Shown here piece after piece: positions 54,824 to 63,338 of a DNA stretch of 64,000 nucleotides. This stretch comes from Flavobacterium sp. 245. Its GTDB lineage: Bacteria > Bacteroidota > Bacteroidia > Flavobacteriales > Flavobacteriaceae. The position numbers and the translations under genes were made by a program. Under the pieces are notes generated by a model. The model did no database searches and was not told where the DNA came from. It worked only from the letters and a program-made list of their open reading frames with translations. How positions within the stretch are numbered: position 1 is the first letter of the stretch; each line of letters begins with the position of its first letter. The stretch spans positions 124,001 to 188,000 of the forward strand of contig NZ_SNXB01000006.1 of NCBI RefSeq assembly GCF_004362055.1. Direction: 5' to 3'.

Positions 54824-56020
54824 TTATTTTGAATTTCCTTTAAGCCTGTCGCTCATATAATTTCCTTTCTCCTCAAAATAAGGAGCAGAGGACGAGGAGG
54901 CAGACATGCTCTGCGACATCCTTCCTGCGGCATTTCCCATTGAATCCATAACCATTGCTGTCCCCTGCGATGTCTTGGAAACTGCTGAACTGGCTGAGGT
55001 GCTAAGTAGGGTTGTGGTTTTCTGGGCAAGGGCTCCGCCACCGCCTGCATGAACGATGTAGTTAGCCACTGAAGGCACAGTGAAGTAGCCAATAATGCCG
55101 ATAATCATAAATATTAGGTAAGACATATCAGTAGTACTGAAAAACGTATCGCCGGTGGACTGCACCTGGGACAAATCCAACTTGAGCATCAGTTCTTGTA
55201 TTTTGCCGATTATGCTTCCAAAAATATTAGCTACAGGAAGCCAAAGGTATATGTTGATGTATCTCGCGAGCCAGACCGTCAGTGTATGCTGAAATCCGTC
55301 AAAAACAGCAATGCCGAAAACAAGCGGTCCGAGAATGGAAAGTACCACCAGTTGAAAGGTCCTGAGTGTATCGATGCAGAGCGCCGCCGATTCAAATAAA
55401 ATCCTAAGCACCTCGCTCATCCACTGCTTAACGGAATTCCTAAAACTATAGGACGCTTTTTCCATGGCAAATTTCACATCATTGCCGATGCCCGCCAGCA
55501 CGCCTTCATCAGATGGGTCTGCGTCCTCATGGGTGTACTTGTACCATTTATCACGGTCTCCCGTGCCTGCCATACCTACATACATTTTCCAGGGATCGGT
55601 CTGCCTCACTGCCTTTTCTTTTTCTTTTAAAAGAACAGCAACTGCATTATTGGATCCTGTTACCATAGCAGCCGTTGCGGTAACTGTGGGTTTCATAACG
55701 CCGTTGATAAGGGCCAGCACCGATGGGAAAATCATGATGCAGAATCCGATTACAAAAGGGCGGAAGAGCGGATAGAAATCAATCGGCTCCGCTGCCGCGA
55801 TATGCCTCCAGACACGCGAGGAGATGTACCAGATGGTGCCAAAGCCTGCAATTCCCTGTCCTACAGCCAGCAGGTTGCCGCACAGGGGCATCATCTCATC
55901 ATAAAGCTGGTCCAGCACCGAGTGCAGGCTCTGCATGTTATCGCCCAGTCCCTGGGCCCGGCTTAAAAAGGGCAGCAGCAGGGCTGTGAGAACAATTTTG
56001 TGTTTTATTGGCAGTTTCAT
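54824..56020 (-). CDS. traJ: Conjugative transfer protein TraJ
   Basis: The start at 56020 gives 398 residues with a signal-like N-terminus (LTALLLPFLSRAQ). At least six membrane helices follow. Residues such as LGPLVFGIAVFDGFQHTLTVWLARYINIYLWLPVANIFG near 245-285 are TrbL/VirB6-like, as in Bacteroidetes TraJ. A Ser/Ala-rich tail completes the protein. It forms the inner-membrane channel region of the mating apparatus. The longer reading frame to 56113 overlaps the previous gene and is not used. Confidence 0.88.
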   Translation of the reverse strand: MKLPIKHKIVLTALLLPFLSRAQGLGDNMQSLHSVLDQLYDEMMPLCGNLLAVGQGIAGFGTIWYISSRVWRHIAAAEPIDFYPLFRPFVIGFCIMIFPSVLALINGVMKPTVTATAAMVTGSNNAVAVLLKEKEKAVRQTDPWKMYVGMAGTGDRDKWYKYTHEDADPSDEGVLAGIGNDVKFAMEKASYSFRNSVKQWMSEVLRILFESAALCIDTLRTFQLVVLSILGPLVFGIAVFDGFQHTLTVWLARYINIYLWLPVANIFGSIIGKIQELMLKLDLSQVQSTGDTFFSTTDMSYLIFMIIGIIGYFTVPSVANYIVHAGGGGALAQKTTTLLSTSASSAVSKTSQGTAMVMDSMGNAAGRMSQSMSASSSSAPYFEEKGNYMSDRLKGNSK

Positions 56021-56024
56021 GTCT

Positions 56025-56660
56025 TTAGTTTTTAAGTTCCTGCAGTTCTTTGGAAGCGTAAACATCATTTTTCTCTTTTGCCCGCTGCAGTGCCAGAATA
56101 TTTGACGATGCATTAAAATCTCGAAGAAAAAGAAGCTTATCCTGCATCTGCTGATAGATCATATCCACCGCCTGGAGTCTTTCGTCATCGGACATCCTGA
56201 GTTTATCAGCTGTAACGATCATAGTGAGCTCATCAAGATTGCGAAGGCTCTGGCTAAGAAGATTTGCGTAAACCTTTTCAAAATATCCAATTTCCTGCGG
56301 GCTGAAACTGCCGTTTCGCGCAAGCCGGCTGAGCCCGTTTTTGCTTTCCTTTACCAGCAGTATTTGAAAATTTACAATTTCACCCACTCTTTTGTAATTC
56401 TTTACCGCCGGGCTTACCTGCATAAGGGCGTCTAAAAAAGTTTTATGAAGGCTGAAGTTGCCCTGCGACATATCCTTCACCGTTTTATAACCTCCCGAGA
56501 GCAGTTCATAACCCTTTTTCATATCACTGAGGATCTTTTTAAACTGGGAGAGTTTTTCAATGTTCAGGATCAGCTGCTGTATTTCTGCAGACTGGGCTCG
56601 GGCTTTGCCGGGCATCACAGACAGGCAGATAAGCAGCCCTAAAATCAATATCTTTTTCAT
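56025..56660 (-). CDS. TraI-like secreted conjugation protein, copy 3
   Basis: The start at 56660 gives about 211 residues with a signal peptide (ILILGLLICLSVMPGKARAQ). The mature part is alpha-helical, with DMKKGYELLSGGYKTVKDMSQGNFSLHKTFLDAL near 46-79 and MIYQQMQDKLLFLRDFNASSNILALQRAK near 168-196. It is related to the two upstream genes (56671 and 57305). Such proteins are often auto-annotated as TerB-like or TraI. It lies 5 bases before traJ. Role in transfer unknown. Confidence 0.7.
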   Translation of the reverse strand: MKKILILGLLICLSVMPGKARAQSAEIQQLILNIEKLSQFKKILSDMKKGYELLSGGYKTVKDMSQGNFSLHKTFLDALMQVSPAVKNYKRVGEIVNFQILLVKESKNGLSRLARNGSFSPQEIGYFEKVYANLLSQSLRNLDELTMIVTADKLRMSDDERLQAVDMIYQQMQDKLLFLRDFNASSNILALQRAKEKNDVYASKELQELKN

Positions 56661-56670
56661 CATTATAAAT

Positions 56671-57288
56671 TTATAGCCCGTAATGGGCATTACTATTTTT
56701 AGCCTCTTTTTGATCTGCCGCCTTTGACAGTGCAAGCAGTTTTGCATCACGGCTGAAAGAAATGCAGAAATTGTAATCCTCCAGCATGGCCTTATGCAGC
56801 TCATCAATCCTCTGAATTCTCTGGTCATCCTTAAGCTCCAGTTTTGAATCAGTAGTGAGAACTAAAAGCTGGTCCAGGGTATCGCTGCAGTTCTCAAGCA
56901 GCCTTTTAAAAGAACGTTCTATATAATCCATTTCACTGCCGTGAAATAAGTCTGCTGTTTTAAGATCGGCACAGGTCTTTTTATAGAGTTTCATTATTTT
57001 AATTTGCATTGAGAGAATTTCTGCAGCCTTATAATAATTCCTGACTTTTGGATTAATCTTCAACAGCGAGGTAAAATAAGCACCGTGCAGATTCACTTCA
57101 CCTCTTTTTGCATCGCCGATAAAATTGAGTCCCTTGGACACGGCTGAATACCCTTTTTTGGCATAGTCGATGTAGACCTGAAGTGCCGCAATCTGCAGCA
57201 GGAGTTCCTTTCGCTGCTTTGCCTGTCCATGGATCTCTTGCTGGGTTAATAATAGTACCGCCCAGAGCAGTAAAAACACTTTTTTCAT
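56671..57288 (-). CDS. TraI-like secreted conjugation protein, copy 2
   Basis: It has 205 residues with a signal peptide (LLLWAVLLLTQQEIHGQ). The central helix region (YAKKGYSAVSKGLNFIGDAKRGEVNLHGAYFTSLLKINPKVRNYYKAAEIL) follows the same order as its neighbour at 56025 (KKGYELLSGGYKTVKD, SLHKTFLDAL, PAVKNYKR). The C-terminal part has helices rich in Lys and Asp. It is most likely a periplasmic accessory of the mating apparatus. Confidence 0.7.
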   Translation of the reverse strand: MKKVFLLLWAVLLLTQQEIHGQAKQRKELLLQIAALQVYIDYAKKGYSAVSKGLNFIGDAKRGEVNLHGAYFTSLLKINPKVRNYYKAAEILSMQIKIMKLYKKTCADLKTADLFHGSEMDYIERSFKRLLENCSDTLDQLLVLTTDSKLELKDDQRIQRIDELHKAMLEDYNFCISFSRDAKLLALSKAADQKEAKNSNAHYGL

Positions 57289-57304
57289 GATTTTTTTCTT
57301 TGCA

Positions 57305-57988
57305 TTACGGAATTCCGTAAAATTGTTTCACCCGTGTAGCATCTGCGTCAGTTTTGGCTCTTTGCAGGCTCAGCAGCATATTCTGCTCATTAAACATCCT
57401 AAGGTCATCATAGCTGGCGTCAATCTGGTCCGCGGCGGCATTGATGATTTCAAGTCTTTTGAGATCACTCATCTGTGTGGTAAAGGAATCCAGTATTAAA
57501 AAGATCTGGTCAATGTTCTTGATGCTTTGCTCCAAAATGCCCGAGTAAACGCGTTCCATATACCCAATCTCGCTGTCTTTGAAATGGGGATCCTGTCTGA
57601 GCAGGTTCCACGCCCTTTCGTATTCCTGCACAAGTTTTGTCTGTTTTTGGGTAATATCTTTGATTCTCTGGTAATAAGTGATAATGGATTTTACTTTAGC
57701 CAGTTCTTCGTAGTAGCCTTTATAAAGGTCTTTCTGTTTCTGTGTCCAGTCCGAGATTTCATCAAGTTTTAATTTGGAGAGCACATTTTCAACCTGTTTC
57801 TGGGCATTCTGAAGCCAGATGGTTTTGTTCTGCAGTTTTTGGATCCTAAGGTCAATGGCTTTGATGACCTTTTTGGTAACTGCCTTTACGATTTCCAGTA
57901 TCGGCAGTGCCGCGGTTTTCTCAGCAGGTCTTGCCGGAGTGCCAACAAGCAGCAGCAAAATCAGGCAGGTAATTAGTCTTTTTTTCAT
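57305..57988 (-). CDS. traI: TraI-like secreted conjugation protein, copy 1
   Basis: The 227-residue product has a signal peptide (CLILLLLVGTPARPAE). The helical mature part has KTIWLQNAQKQVENVLSKLKLDEISDW and GYYEELAKVKSIITYYQRIKDI, closest in layout to TraI of CTnDOT. It shares the late segment (YDDLRMFNEQNMLLSLQRAK) with the protein at 56025. It starts 13 bases after traG. Its precise role in the transfer apparatus is not established. Confidence 0.7.
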   Translation of the reverse strand: MKKRLITCLILLLLVGTPARPAEKTAALPILEIVKAVTKKVIKAIDLRIQKLQNKTIWLQNAQKQVENVLSKLKLDEISDWTQKQKDLYKGYYEELAKVKSIITYYQRIKDITQKQTKLVQEYERAWNLLRQDPHFKDSEIGYMERVYSGILEQSIKNIDQIFLILDSFTTQMSDLKRLEIINAAADQIDASYDDLRMFNEQNMLLSLQRAKTDADATRVKQFYGIP

Positions 57989-58001
57989 TGTTCATTTTCA
58001 T

Positions 58002-60470
58002 TTAAATTCCTTTTCTCATCTCCCCGGCCAGTGCTGCAATGCCTTTTTTTATGTCACCGCCGAACTTTGCCGCGTAAGCATTCATTTTCACCTTCTCGCT
58101 TTCCTCGGTGTTATAAGCCAGATACTCTTCCCAAGAAACTTCGGTTCTGTATACTTTTGATAACATTCCGCCCAGGGAAATAAAGACTTCCTTGTATTTC
58201 TTCTGGGGATCATTGGCCTTATTGACCGACAGCACGAGCGCTTTTTCTTTTTCAGTCAGCCCCAGCAGTTCCTGTATCTGGTCAAATTTATTCTGGTATT
58301 TGCTCTGGTCCAGCAGGATCTTGCAGTCGCTGTTATTGATAATGGCCTGCTTAACCACCGGAGAAGAAATAATATCTTCCACCTCCTGAGTAACCACTAT
58401 GGCCTCCCCGAAAAATTTACGAACAGTCTTAAATAAATACCGTAAATATTCCGCCATTCCTTCCTTGGCTATGGCTTTCCAGGCCTCTTCAATCAATATC
58501 ATTTTACGGATGCCTTTGAGTTTTCTCATCTTGCTGATAAAAACTTCCATGATAATGATCGTCACCACAGGAAATAAAATAGGGTGGTCTTTGATATTGT
58601 CAAGCTCAAATACAATAAAGCGTTCTTTTAGAAGTTCCAGATTCTCTGTTGAATTGAGCAGGTAATCAAACTCGCCTCCCTGATAGTACGGACGCAGTAC
58701 GTAGAGAAAATTATTGATATCAAAGTCTTTTTCTTTCACCTTGTCACTTTCCAAAATCGATACAAAATCTTCTTTCAAAAACTCGTAGAAGCTGTTGAAA
58801 CATGGAAAGAGATTGGAATTGATCTCCAGCTTTTCATAATACAGCTGAAGTGCATTTGATAAGGCTACATACTCGCTACGGTTAAAAGTTTCGTCGTCTT
58901 TTTTCCACAGCGCCAGCAGCAGGGTTTTGATGCTTTCCTTTTTCTCCGTATCCAGATTGTCTCCCTCTGAAATATAAAAGGGATTAAAACGGATCGGGTT
59001 CTTTTCATCGTAAGTGAAATAATACCCCTTTACCATATCGCAGAGCCCTTTATAACTGTGGCCGACATCTACCAGTACAATATGTGTCCCTTGCTCATAA
59101 TAGCTCCTGACCATATGATTGGTAAAAAATGATTTGCCGCTCCCCGAAGGACCCAAAATAAATTTATTCCGGTTGGTGCAGATTCCCATTTTCACAGGCT
59201 CATCACTGATATCGACATGGACAGGTTTTCCCGTCAGGCGGTCCCCAAGTCTGATGCCTGTGGGGCTCAGAGAAGACCTGTAGCCTGTTTCCATATTCAG
59301 AAAACAAACTGCCTGCTCAGTGAAAGTATCAAAAGTGTCATTCATAGGGAAATCCGCCTCGTTTCCCGGGATGCCCGCCCAGTAAATCTGGGGAGCTCCT
59401 GTTGTTTCCTGCTTGGCGGCCGCATCCATCTGGGCCAACGCCGAGGATACTTTGTTCTTAATTTCCTTCAGATCTTCGTAATCGGTACTCCACGCCAGCA
59501 CATTAAAATGCGCTTTAACCGGAAGCCGCTGCTGGGAAACCGCCTCATTGAGAAAATCATTAGTGGCATCCCGGGCAATCATATTCTCCCTGCTGTAGGC
59601 CGATAATGACTGCAGGCGTAATCTTTTGCTTTCCAGTTTCTGGATGGTCTTCTGCGCATCTTCAATAAATAAATACTGATTATAGATATGGTTGCAGGAT
59701 AAAAGCTGCCCGAGGGTGGATGCAAAACCAATACTGAACTTGGTTTTATCAGTGGAATATCGGTCAAAATTAATCCTTGAACCGCACAGCGCCGGAAGAT
59801 CAGCCGCGTCGCCCAGTGTAAAAAGCTGGCAGTGTTTATCACCTACCTCCAGGCCCTGATCAAAGGTAATGTCATTAAAGACAAAAGAATCTTCGCTCTC
59901 GGACAGGAAACAATACTGCTCAATAAGTCCTTTTTTTCTGCTGTCGCTTTTAAGCGCGTTATTCTTCAGACGGGTTAGTTTTACAAAACCGCTGTCCTCC
60001 ATAATTCTTTTAAACTGTCCTGTGCAGTCAATAAAATCCTGTAACAGCTGCGTATTTAAAGTTTCTTCCGGGACGATGGAACTTCTTAAAAGATTAGAAA
60101 AAAGAGAGCTTGAACTTTTTCTGCCGGTGGGTTTCTTGGTCAGCATGATATAGCAGGAATGATCCAGAAAAGGTCTTTCATTGAAAAACCGCTCGCTGCT
60201 GCGGGTGAGAAAACTGCTGTCATTACTTGTAAAATCAGCCTTATAGTTTTTTTCTAAAAACCAGTCCTGTTTGTGAAAAATACAGAACTTTGGAAGTATC
60301 TTGAGAGCTTTGATCCACGACTGGTGGAAAGCTTCATATTCCTGATCCGATAAAGTAAAAATCTCAGGCAGTTCTGCCTTGAATACTACCGTGATATCCC
60401 CCTGTTTTGATAAAATACAGTCATGTTCCACTGCCATAACCGGCAGTACGTTTTCGATCCTTTTCTCCAT
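58002..60470 (-). CDS. traG: Conjugative transfer ATPase TraG (VirB4-like)
   Basis: The protein has 822 residues. A Walker A motif (GPSGSGKSFFTNHM) lies near 437-444, with Walker B (ILIEEAWKAIAKEGMAEYL) near 656. The N-terminal third (VFKAELPEIFTL, HQSWIKALKILPKFCIFHKQDWF) matches the TraG conjugation ATPase of Bacteroidetes elements. It energises assembly of the mating pore or pilus at the inner membrane. It starts about 30 bases after traF. Confidence 0.93.
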   Translation of the reverse strand: MEKRIENVLPVMAVEHDCILSKQGDITVVFKAELPEIFTLSDQEYEAFHQSWIKALKILPKFCIFHKQDWFLEKNYKADFTSNDSSFLTRSSERFFNERPFLDHSCYIMLTKKPTGRKSSSSLFSNLLRSSIVPEETLNTQLLQDFIDCTGQFKRIMEDSGFVKLTRLKNNALKSDSRKKGLIEQYCFLSESEDSFVFNDITFDQGLEVGDKHCQLFTLGDAADLPALCGSRINFDRYSTDKTKFSIGFASTLGQLLSCNHIYNQYLFIEDAQKTIQKLESKRLRLQSLSAYSRENMIARDATNDFLNEAVSQQRLPVKAHFNVLAWSTDYEDLKEIKNKVSSALAQMDAAAKQETTGAPQIYWAGIPGNEADFPMNDTFDTFTEQAVCFLNMETGYRSSLSPTGIRLGDRLTGKPVHVDISDEPVKMGICTNRNKFILGPSGSGKSFFTNHMVRSYYEQGTHIVLVDVGHSYKGLCDMVKGYYFTYDEKNPIRFNPFYISEGDNLDTEKKESIKTLLLALWKKDDETFNRSEYVALSNALQLYYEKLEINSNLFPCFNSFYEFLKEDFVSILESDKVKEKDFDINNFLYVLRPYYQGGEFDYLLNSTENLELLKERFIVFELDNIKDHPILFPVVTIIIMEVFISKMRKLKGIRKMILIEEAWKAIAKEGMAEYLRYLFKTVRKFFGEAIVVTQEVEDIISSPVVKQAIINNSDCKILLDQSKYQNKFDQIQELLGLTEKEKALVLSVNKANDPQKKYKEVFISLGGMLSKVYRTEVSWEEYLAYNTEESEKVKMNAYAAKFGGDIKKGIAALAGEMRKGI

Positions 60471-60503
60471 TTCTCCTTCATTTTAATTTCTAACGTTCTA
60501 TAA

Positions 60504-60818
60504 CTATATCTTAATAAAAACAGACCTGGTGTACACTTTAATACATTTTGGAATCTGCTTTTTCGCCAGTGCTTTCATCATGCCGTACTCTCCGTACTTA
60601 TTGCTCATTCTGTAAATCTTCAGTACAAGAAATGCTCCTGCTGCTGCTATCAAACCAACACATAGGAGGGAAGGAAGGCCGATAATGTACAGAATGGCAA
60701 AAAGGATCATAAGGGCGACAACCCCGCCTCCTAAATACCAGATGTACTGCGCTTTTAATCCCTTGAATTCTATGCTTTGGTTGATTCCTTTGTTGATATG
60801 GTAGACGCTGCTGTGCAT
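60504..60818 (-). CDS. traF: Conjugative transfer protein TraF (DUF4133)
   Basis: The 104-residue product has two membrane helices (about 25-45 and 48-68) preceded by YHINKGINQSIEFKGLKAQYIWYLGGG and followed by a basic tail (KALAKKQIPKCIKVYTR). This is the DUF4133/TraF pattern, related in role to VirB3. It sits directly before traG, as in CTnDOT-type operons. Confidence 0.9.
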   Translation of the reverse strand: MHSSVYHINKGINQSIEFKGLKAQYIWYLGGGVVALMILFAILYIIGLPSLLCVGLIAAAGAFLVLKIYRMSNKYGEYGMMKALAKKQIPKCIKVYTRSVFIKI

Positions 60819-60831
60819 TGCCTCTTTGCCT

Positions 60832-61173
60832 TTAAACCCCGAAAAAGGATTTAATTACCGTTGCCACAACAACCAGAAAAACACAGCTGCCGAACCAGGC
60901 TGCCGCCACTTTTCCCGTATCAGGATCCCCGGCATTCCATTTCTGGTAGACTTTTACCGCGCCGATAAGCCCCAGTATGGCCCCAACGGCATACATCAGT
61001 TCAGTGCCGGCGTCAAAATAGCTTCTGACTTTCTGGTTTGCCTCATTAATCCCGGCAACACCGTCCTGTGCATATGCACTTCCATTAATTAGTACTAACA
61101 AAAGACATGAAGTGGCCTGCACTTTATTCTTTTTCCAACTACGCTTTAAATTTCTTTTAAATTTTCTCATCAT
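60832..61173 (-). CDS. traE: Conjugative transfer protein TraE (DUF4134)
   Basis: The 113-residue protein has a basic N-terminus, signal-like hydrophobic stretch and cleavage region (INGSAYAQD), then VRSYFDAGTELMYAVGAILGLIGAVKVYQKWNAGDPDT near 48-85 and a final membrane helix. This matches DUF4134/TraE, a VirB2-like pilin. It is followed by traF with a 13-base gap. Confidence 0.92.
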   Translation of the reverse strand: MMRKFKRNLKRSWKKNKVQATSCLLLVLINGSAYAQDGVAGINEANQKVRSYFDAGTELMYAVGAILGLIGAVKVYQKWNAGDPDTGKVAAAWFGSCVFLVVVATVIKSFFGV

Positions 61174-61230
61174 ACATCATTTTAAAGTTTTGATTATTAT
61201 AAAAAGCAGAGGAACACCGCCGTTGCAGCT

Positions 61231-61317
61231 CTATTTTCTTGTCACATAAAGCCATACCGCACCAGAGAGAACAGGGATAATTCCTCCGCTGAATTTTAGA
61301 AAACTCCTCCTTCCCAC
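61231..61317 (-). CDS. Possible 28-residue membrane peptide
   Basis: A frame starting at GTG (61317), overlapping the 3' end of the 61296 gene by 22 bases, reads MGRRSFLKFSGGIIPVLSGAVWLYVTRK, with one hydrophobic helix and basic ends. It falls in the gap between the traE gene and the upstream gene. There is no ATG start and no family match, so it could be chance. Confidence 0.25.
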   Translation of the reverse strand: MGRRSFLKFSGGIIPVLSGAVWLYVTRK

Positions 61318-61757
61318 AGACTGTCCGCCTCGCTTAAAGTTAAAAGCAGTGACGGGTGTTTTTCAGATTCGGAAACTATCAGTTTATTGATGCTTTCACG
61401 CAGGGTAGAAATCTTTACATAAGGATACTCTTCGAGCACCATCGACAGATAATTTTGAAACTGCTCTTTTGATAATTTTTTTTCAGCACTTTCCTGCGCA
61501 GCCTGGATAATTCTTGTGGCTAGCTCTTCAGCATCATCAAGGGTATCGAATGATTCCGAAAAAGAAGCTGAGATAGATTTTTGCTCTTTTGAATTTTGGC
61601 TGTTGCTTTTAAAAGAGGGAATTTTAAGCTTCTTTTCCCCTGATACCATTTTCTTTAAATCGGTACTGTAAAATTTAAGTAGTATGACCAGATACCAGAT
61701 TATTACCAGTATGCCCGCGAGAGTCAGGTAACTGCTCCATGGAATATTTGTAAACAT
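61296..61757 (-). CDS. Conjugation operon protein with one membrane helix, 153 residues
   Basis: There is one N-terminal membrane helix (about 9-28), a Lys/Ser-rich linker and a helical C-terminal domain (ELATRIIQAAQESAEKKLSKEQFQNYLSMVL near 80-110). By position upstream of traE it may correspond to TraD of CTnDOT-type operons, but I cannot confirm this by sequence. It is the first gene after the probable leader region at 61758. Confidence 0.5.
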   Translation of the reverse strand: MFTNIPWSSYLTLAGILVIIWYLVILLKFYSTDLKKMVSGEKKLKIPSFKSNSQNSKEQKSISASFSESFDTLDDAEELATRIIQAAQESAEKKLSKEQFQNYLSMVLEEYPYVKISTLRESINKLIVSESEKHPSLLLTLSEADSLWEGGVF

Positions 61758-61862
61758 AGTTTTTCATTTTATCGTTCAACATTTAGCTCTGCTATAAAAA
61801 TCATGACCATTTAATTTGGATATGATTTATTTTACAAGTCAAAGGAACAATAGTAATGATTG

Positions 61863-61916
61863 GGTTACAAGTCCAGCTTTTAGTTGTACCCCAGCTGGAC
61901 TCCGCTGGACCCGCCG
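61863..61916 (-). promoter_or_regulatory. Structured leader upstream of the transfer operon
   Basis: GTCCAGC (61871-61877) can pair with either of two GCTGGAC copies (61894-61900 and 61904-61910), so two alternative stems are possible. Across the same segment, GGGTTACAA (61862-61870) and TTGTACCC (61884-61891) form a further near-perfect inverted repeat. It lies between the terminator at 61951 and the first tra gene at 61757, where a promoter or leader RNA is expected. Attenuation or a protein site are both possible. Confidence 0.4.
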
Positions 61917-61950
61917 TAAAATCTGAAGAAAAAAAATGAAAAATTTTTGA

Positions 61951-61981
61951 AAAAAAATACAGCCTCCCAAGGGGAGGCTGA
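61951..61981 (-). terminator. Terminator of the 62038 gene
   Basis: On the minus strand CAGCCTCCC and GGGAGGCTG form a 9-bp stem, then a T-run (61951-61957). It lies about 60 bases past the stop at 62038 and separates that gene from the transfer operon. Confidence 0.85.
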
Positions 61982-62037
61982 TTTATACTTAGGTAATGCG
62001 AATTAAAATTTATTGAACTATCGTTATATGCGCTATT

Positions 62038-63258
62038 TTAATATTCTTTTATTTTTTTGATCATTTTCTCAAGTGTTGCAATGGCTATTTCTTTATCCCG
62101 GTCTTCTGCCGAGTAAGCTTTGCTGCGCATGGAATCATAAGAGAGAATATCCTTGTTTGGTGTTGATAGGAAGGGCACAATTGTCTTAAAGAGGTGATTC
62201 ATTGATTTTGAAATTAATATCTCCAGCTCACTGGAAGCCCTGAGAATCAGCGCCGTCTGATCGGTCGATAATTGGCAGACCACCCTTTCGTTTTTCTTTG
62301 CTATTGTACTGGGTTCAGGCGGTTTTATAATAGCAGATGAAGTAAGGGAAACAGTTTTTGTGAGCTGCTGTTTTTTTTCTTGAAAGATTATTTCCTGCTC
62401 AAACCATTCCCGCAGTATTTTTTTTAGATTTTGATAATTTGAATGCAAAGCGATATCTTCTCTAATAGTAATTTGACTGAATTCTTTGAAATAGAAAAGC
62501 AGGCATTCCATTTTATCAGGTATTTGCTGCGGCTCATCAATTTTTCTTGAAATTTTCTGCGTATAATAGTTGATAAAAATCTTGCTGTTGAAATTCATAT
62601 AAATTAGTAATTCTATCAGGCTCACATGGGTTTTGTTTTTATGCTGATTATGGGTCAAAGATTCCAATTCCCTTATCAAAGATTTTTGGTAAAGCATATC
62701 ACGGAAAGTAACCTTCCTTTTCTTCTTTGAATGAACAAAACAGTACAGAGAATTAAAAACAATATCAACCAATAGTTTTTCTTCTGTTTCAAAAAACGGA
62801 CTGCTTCTTAATTTATCAAGTCTTTGTCTCATCTTCTTACTTGAAACACCCAGATAGGATACAGGTATTCGGGAATCCAGACTTAAGAATCGGGTAAACC
62901 GGGACTCTATAAAAGTAAGCAGCTCATCCAATGAAGCAAGCAAAGCTGTAACCACCTCTTTTAGATCTTCCCTCTGTAAATGCATTGCGTTATTTATTGT
63001 TATTAGCTGGTCCCAAAGACTTATTAATGCTGAATGATAATTTTTCACAAGTACTTTTATTTGTTTCTCTTTATTAAGCGAAAAAACCTGTATGGTAAGC
63101 TGCGTCTGGATCAATTGCGTTTCTTCAATAGCCTTTTTAACAATTGCCTTGCACTGAATTGTTGTAAGCTGATCAGCATCATTTTTTTTCGGATTAAAGT
63201 TTAGTGTCACTACCGAATCCAGCCATTCTAAAAGATAGGTTTGAGTCATGTCTTTCAT
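62038..63258 (-). CDS. Protein of unknown function upstream of tra genes, possibly RteC-like
   Basis: The 406-residue protein has no signal peptide or membrane segment. It is strongly helical, with a coiled region near 30-115. The middle stretch (FRDMLYQKSLIRELESL, followed by HVSLIELLIYMNFNSKIFINYYTQKISRKI) recalls RteC-type regulators of CTnDOT-like elements, which control excision and transfer. The likeness is weak and the protein is longer than RteC. It ends in its own terminator, before the tra operon. Confidence 0.45.
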   Translation of the reverse strand: MKDMTQTYLLEWLDSVVTLNFNPKKNDADQLTTIQCKAIVKKAIEETQLIQTQLTIQVFSLNKEKQIKVLVKNYHSALISLWDQLITINNAMHLQREDLKEVVTALLASLDELLTFIESRFTRFLSLDSRIPVSYLGVSSKKMRQRLDKLRSSPFFETEEKLLVDIVFNSLYCFVHSKKKRKVTFRDMLYQKSLIRELESLTHNQHKNKTHVSLIELLIYMNFNSKIFINYYTQKISRKIDEPQQIPDKMECLLFYFKEFSQITIREDIALHSNYQNLKKILREWFEQEIIFQEKKQQLTKTVSLTSSAIIKPPEPSTIAKKNERVVCQLSTDQTALILRASSELEILISKSMNHLFKTIVPFLSTPNKDILSYDSMRSKAYSAEDRDKEIAIATLEKMIKKIKEY

Positions 63259-63338
63259 TTTTAAGTAAATACTGCTCTCAATCTAATATTGAGAATACTT
63301 CAAATCAATGGATGCAAGCACTCTGACCCGGTTAAACT

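Noticed and set aside
56025..56828. Long upstream extension of the TraI-like gene at 56660
   Set aside because: It overlaps the end of the neighbouring gene in another frame and lacks the signal peptide that begins at 56660.
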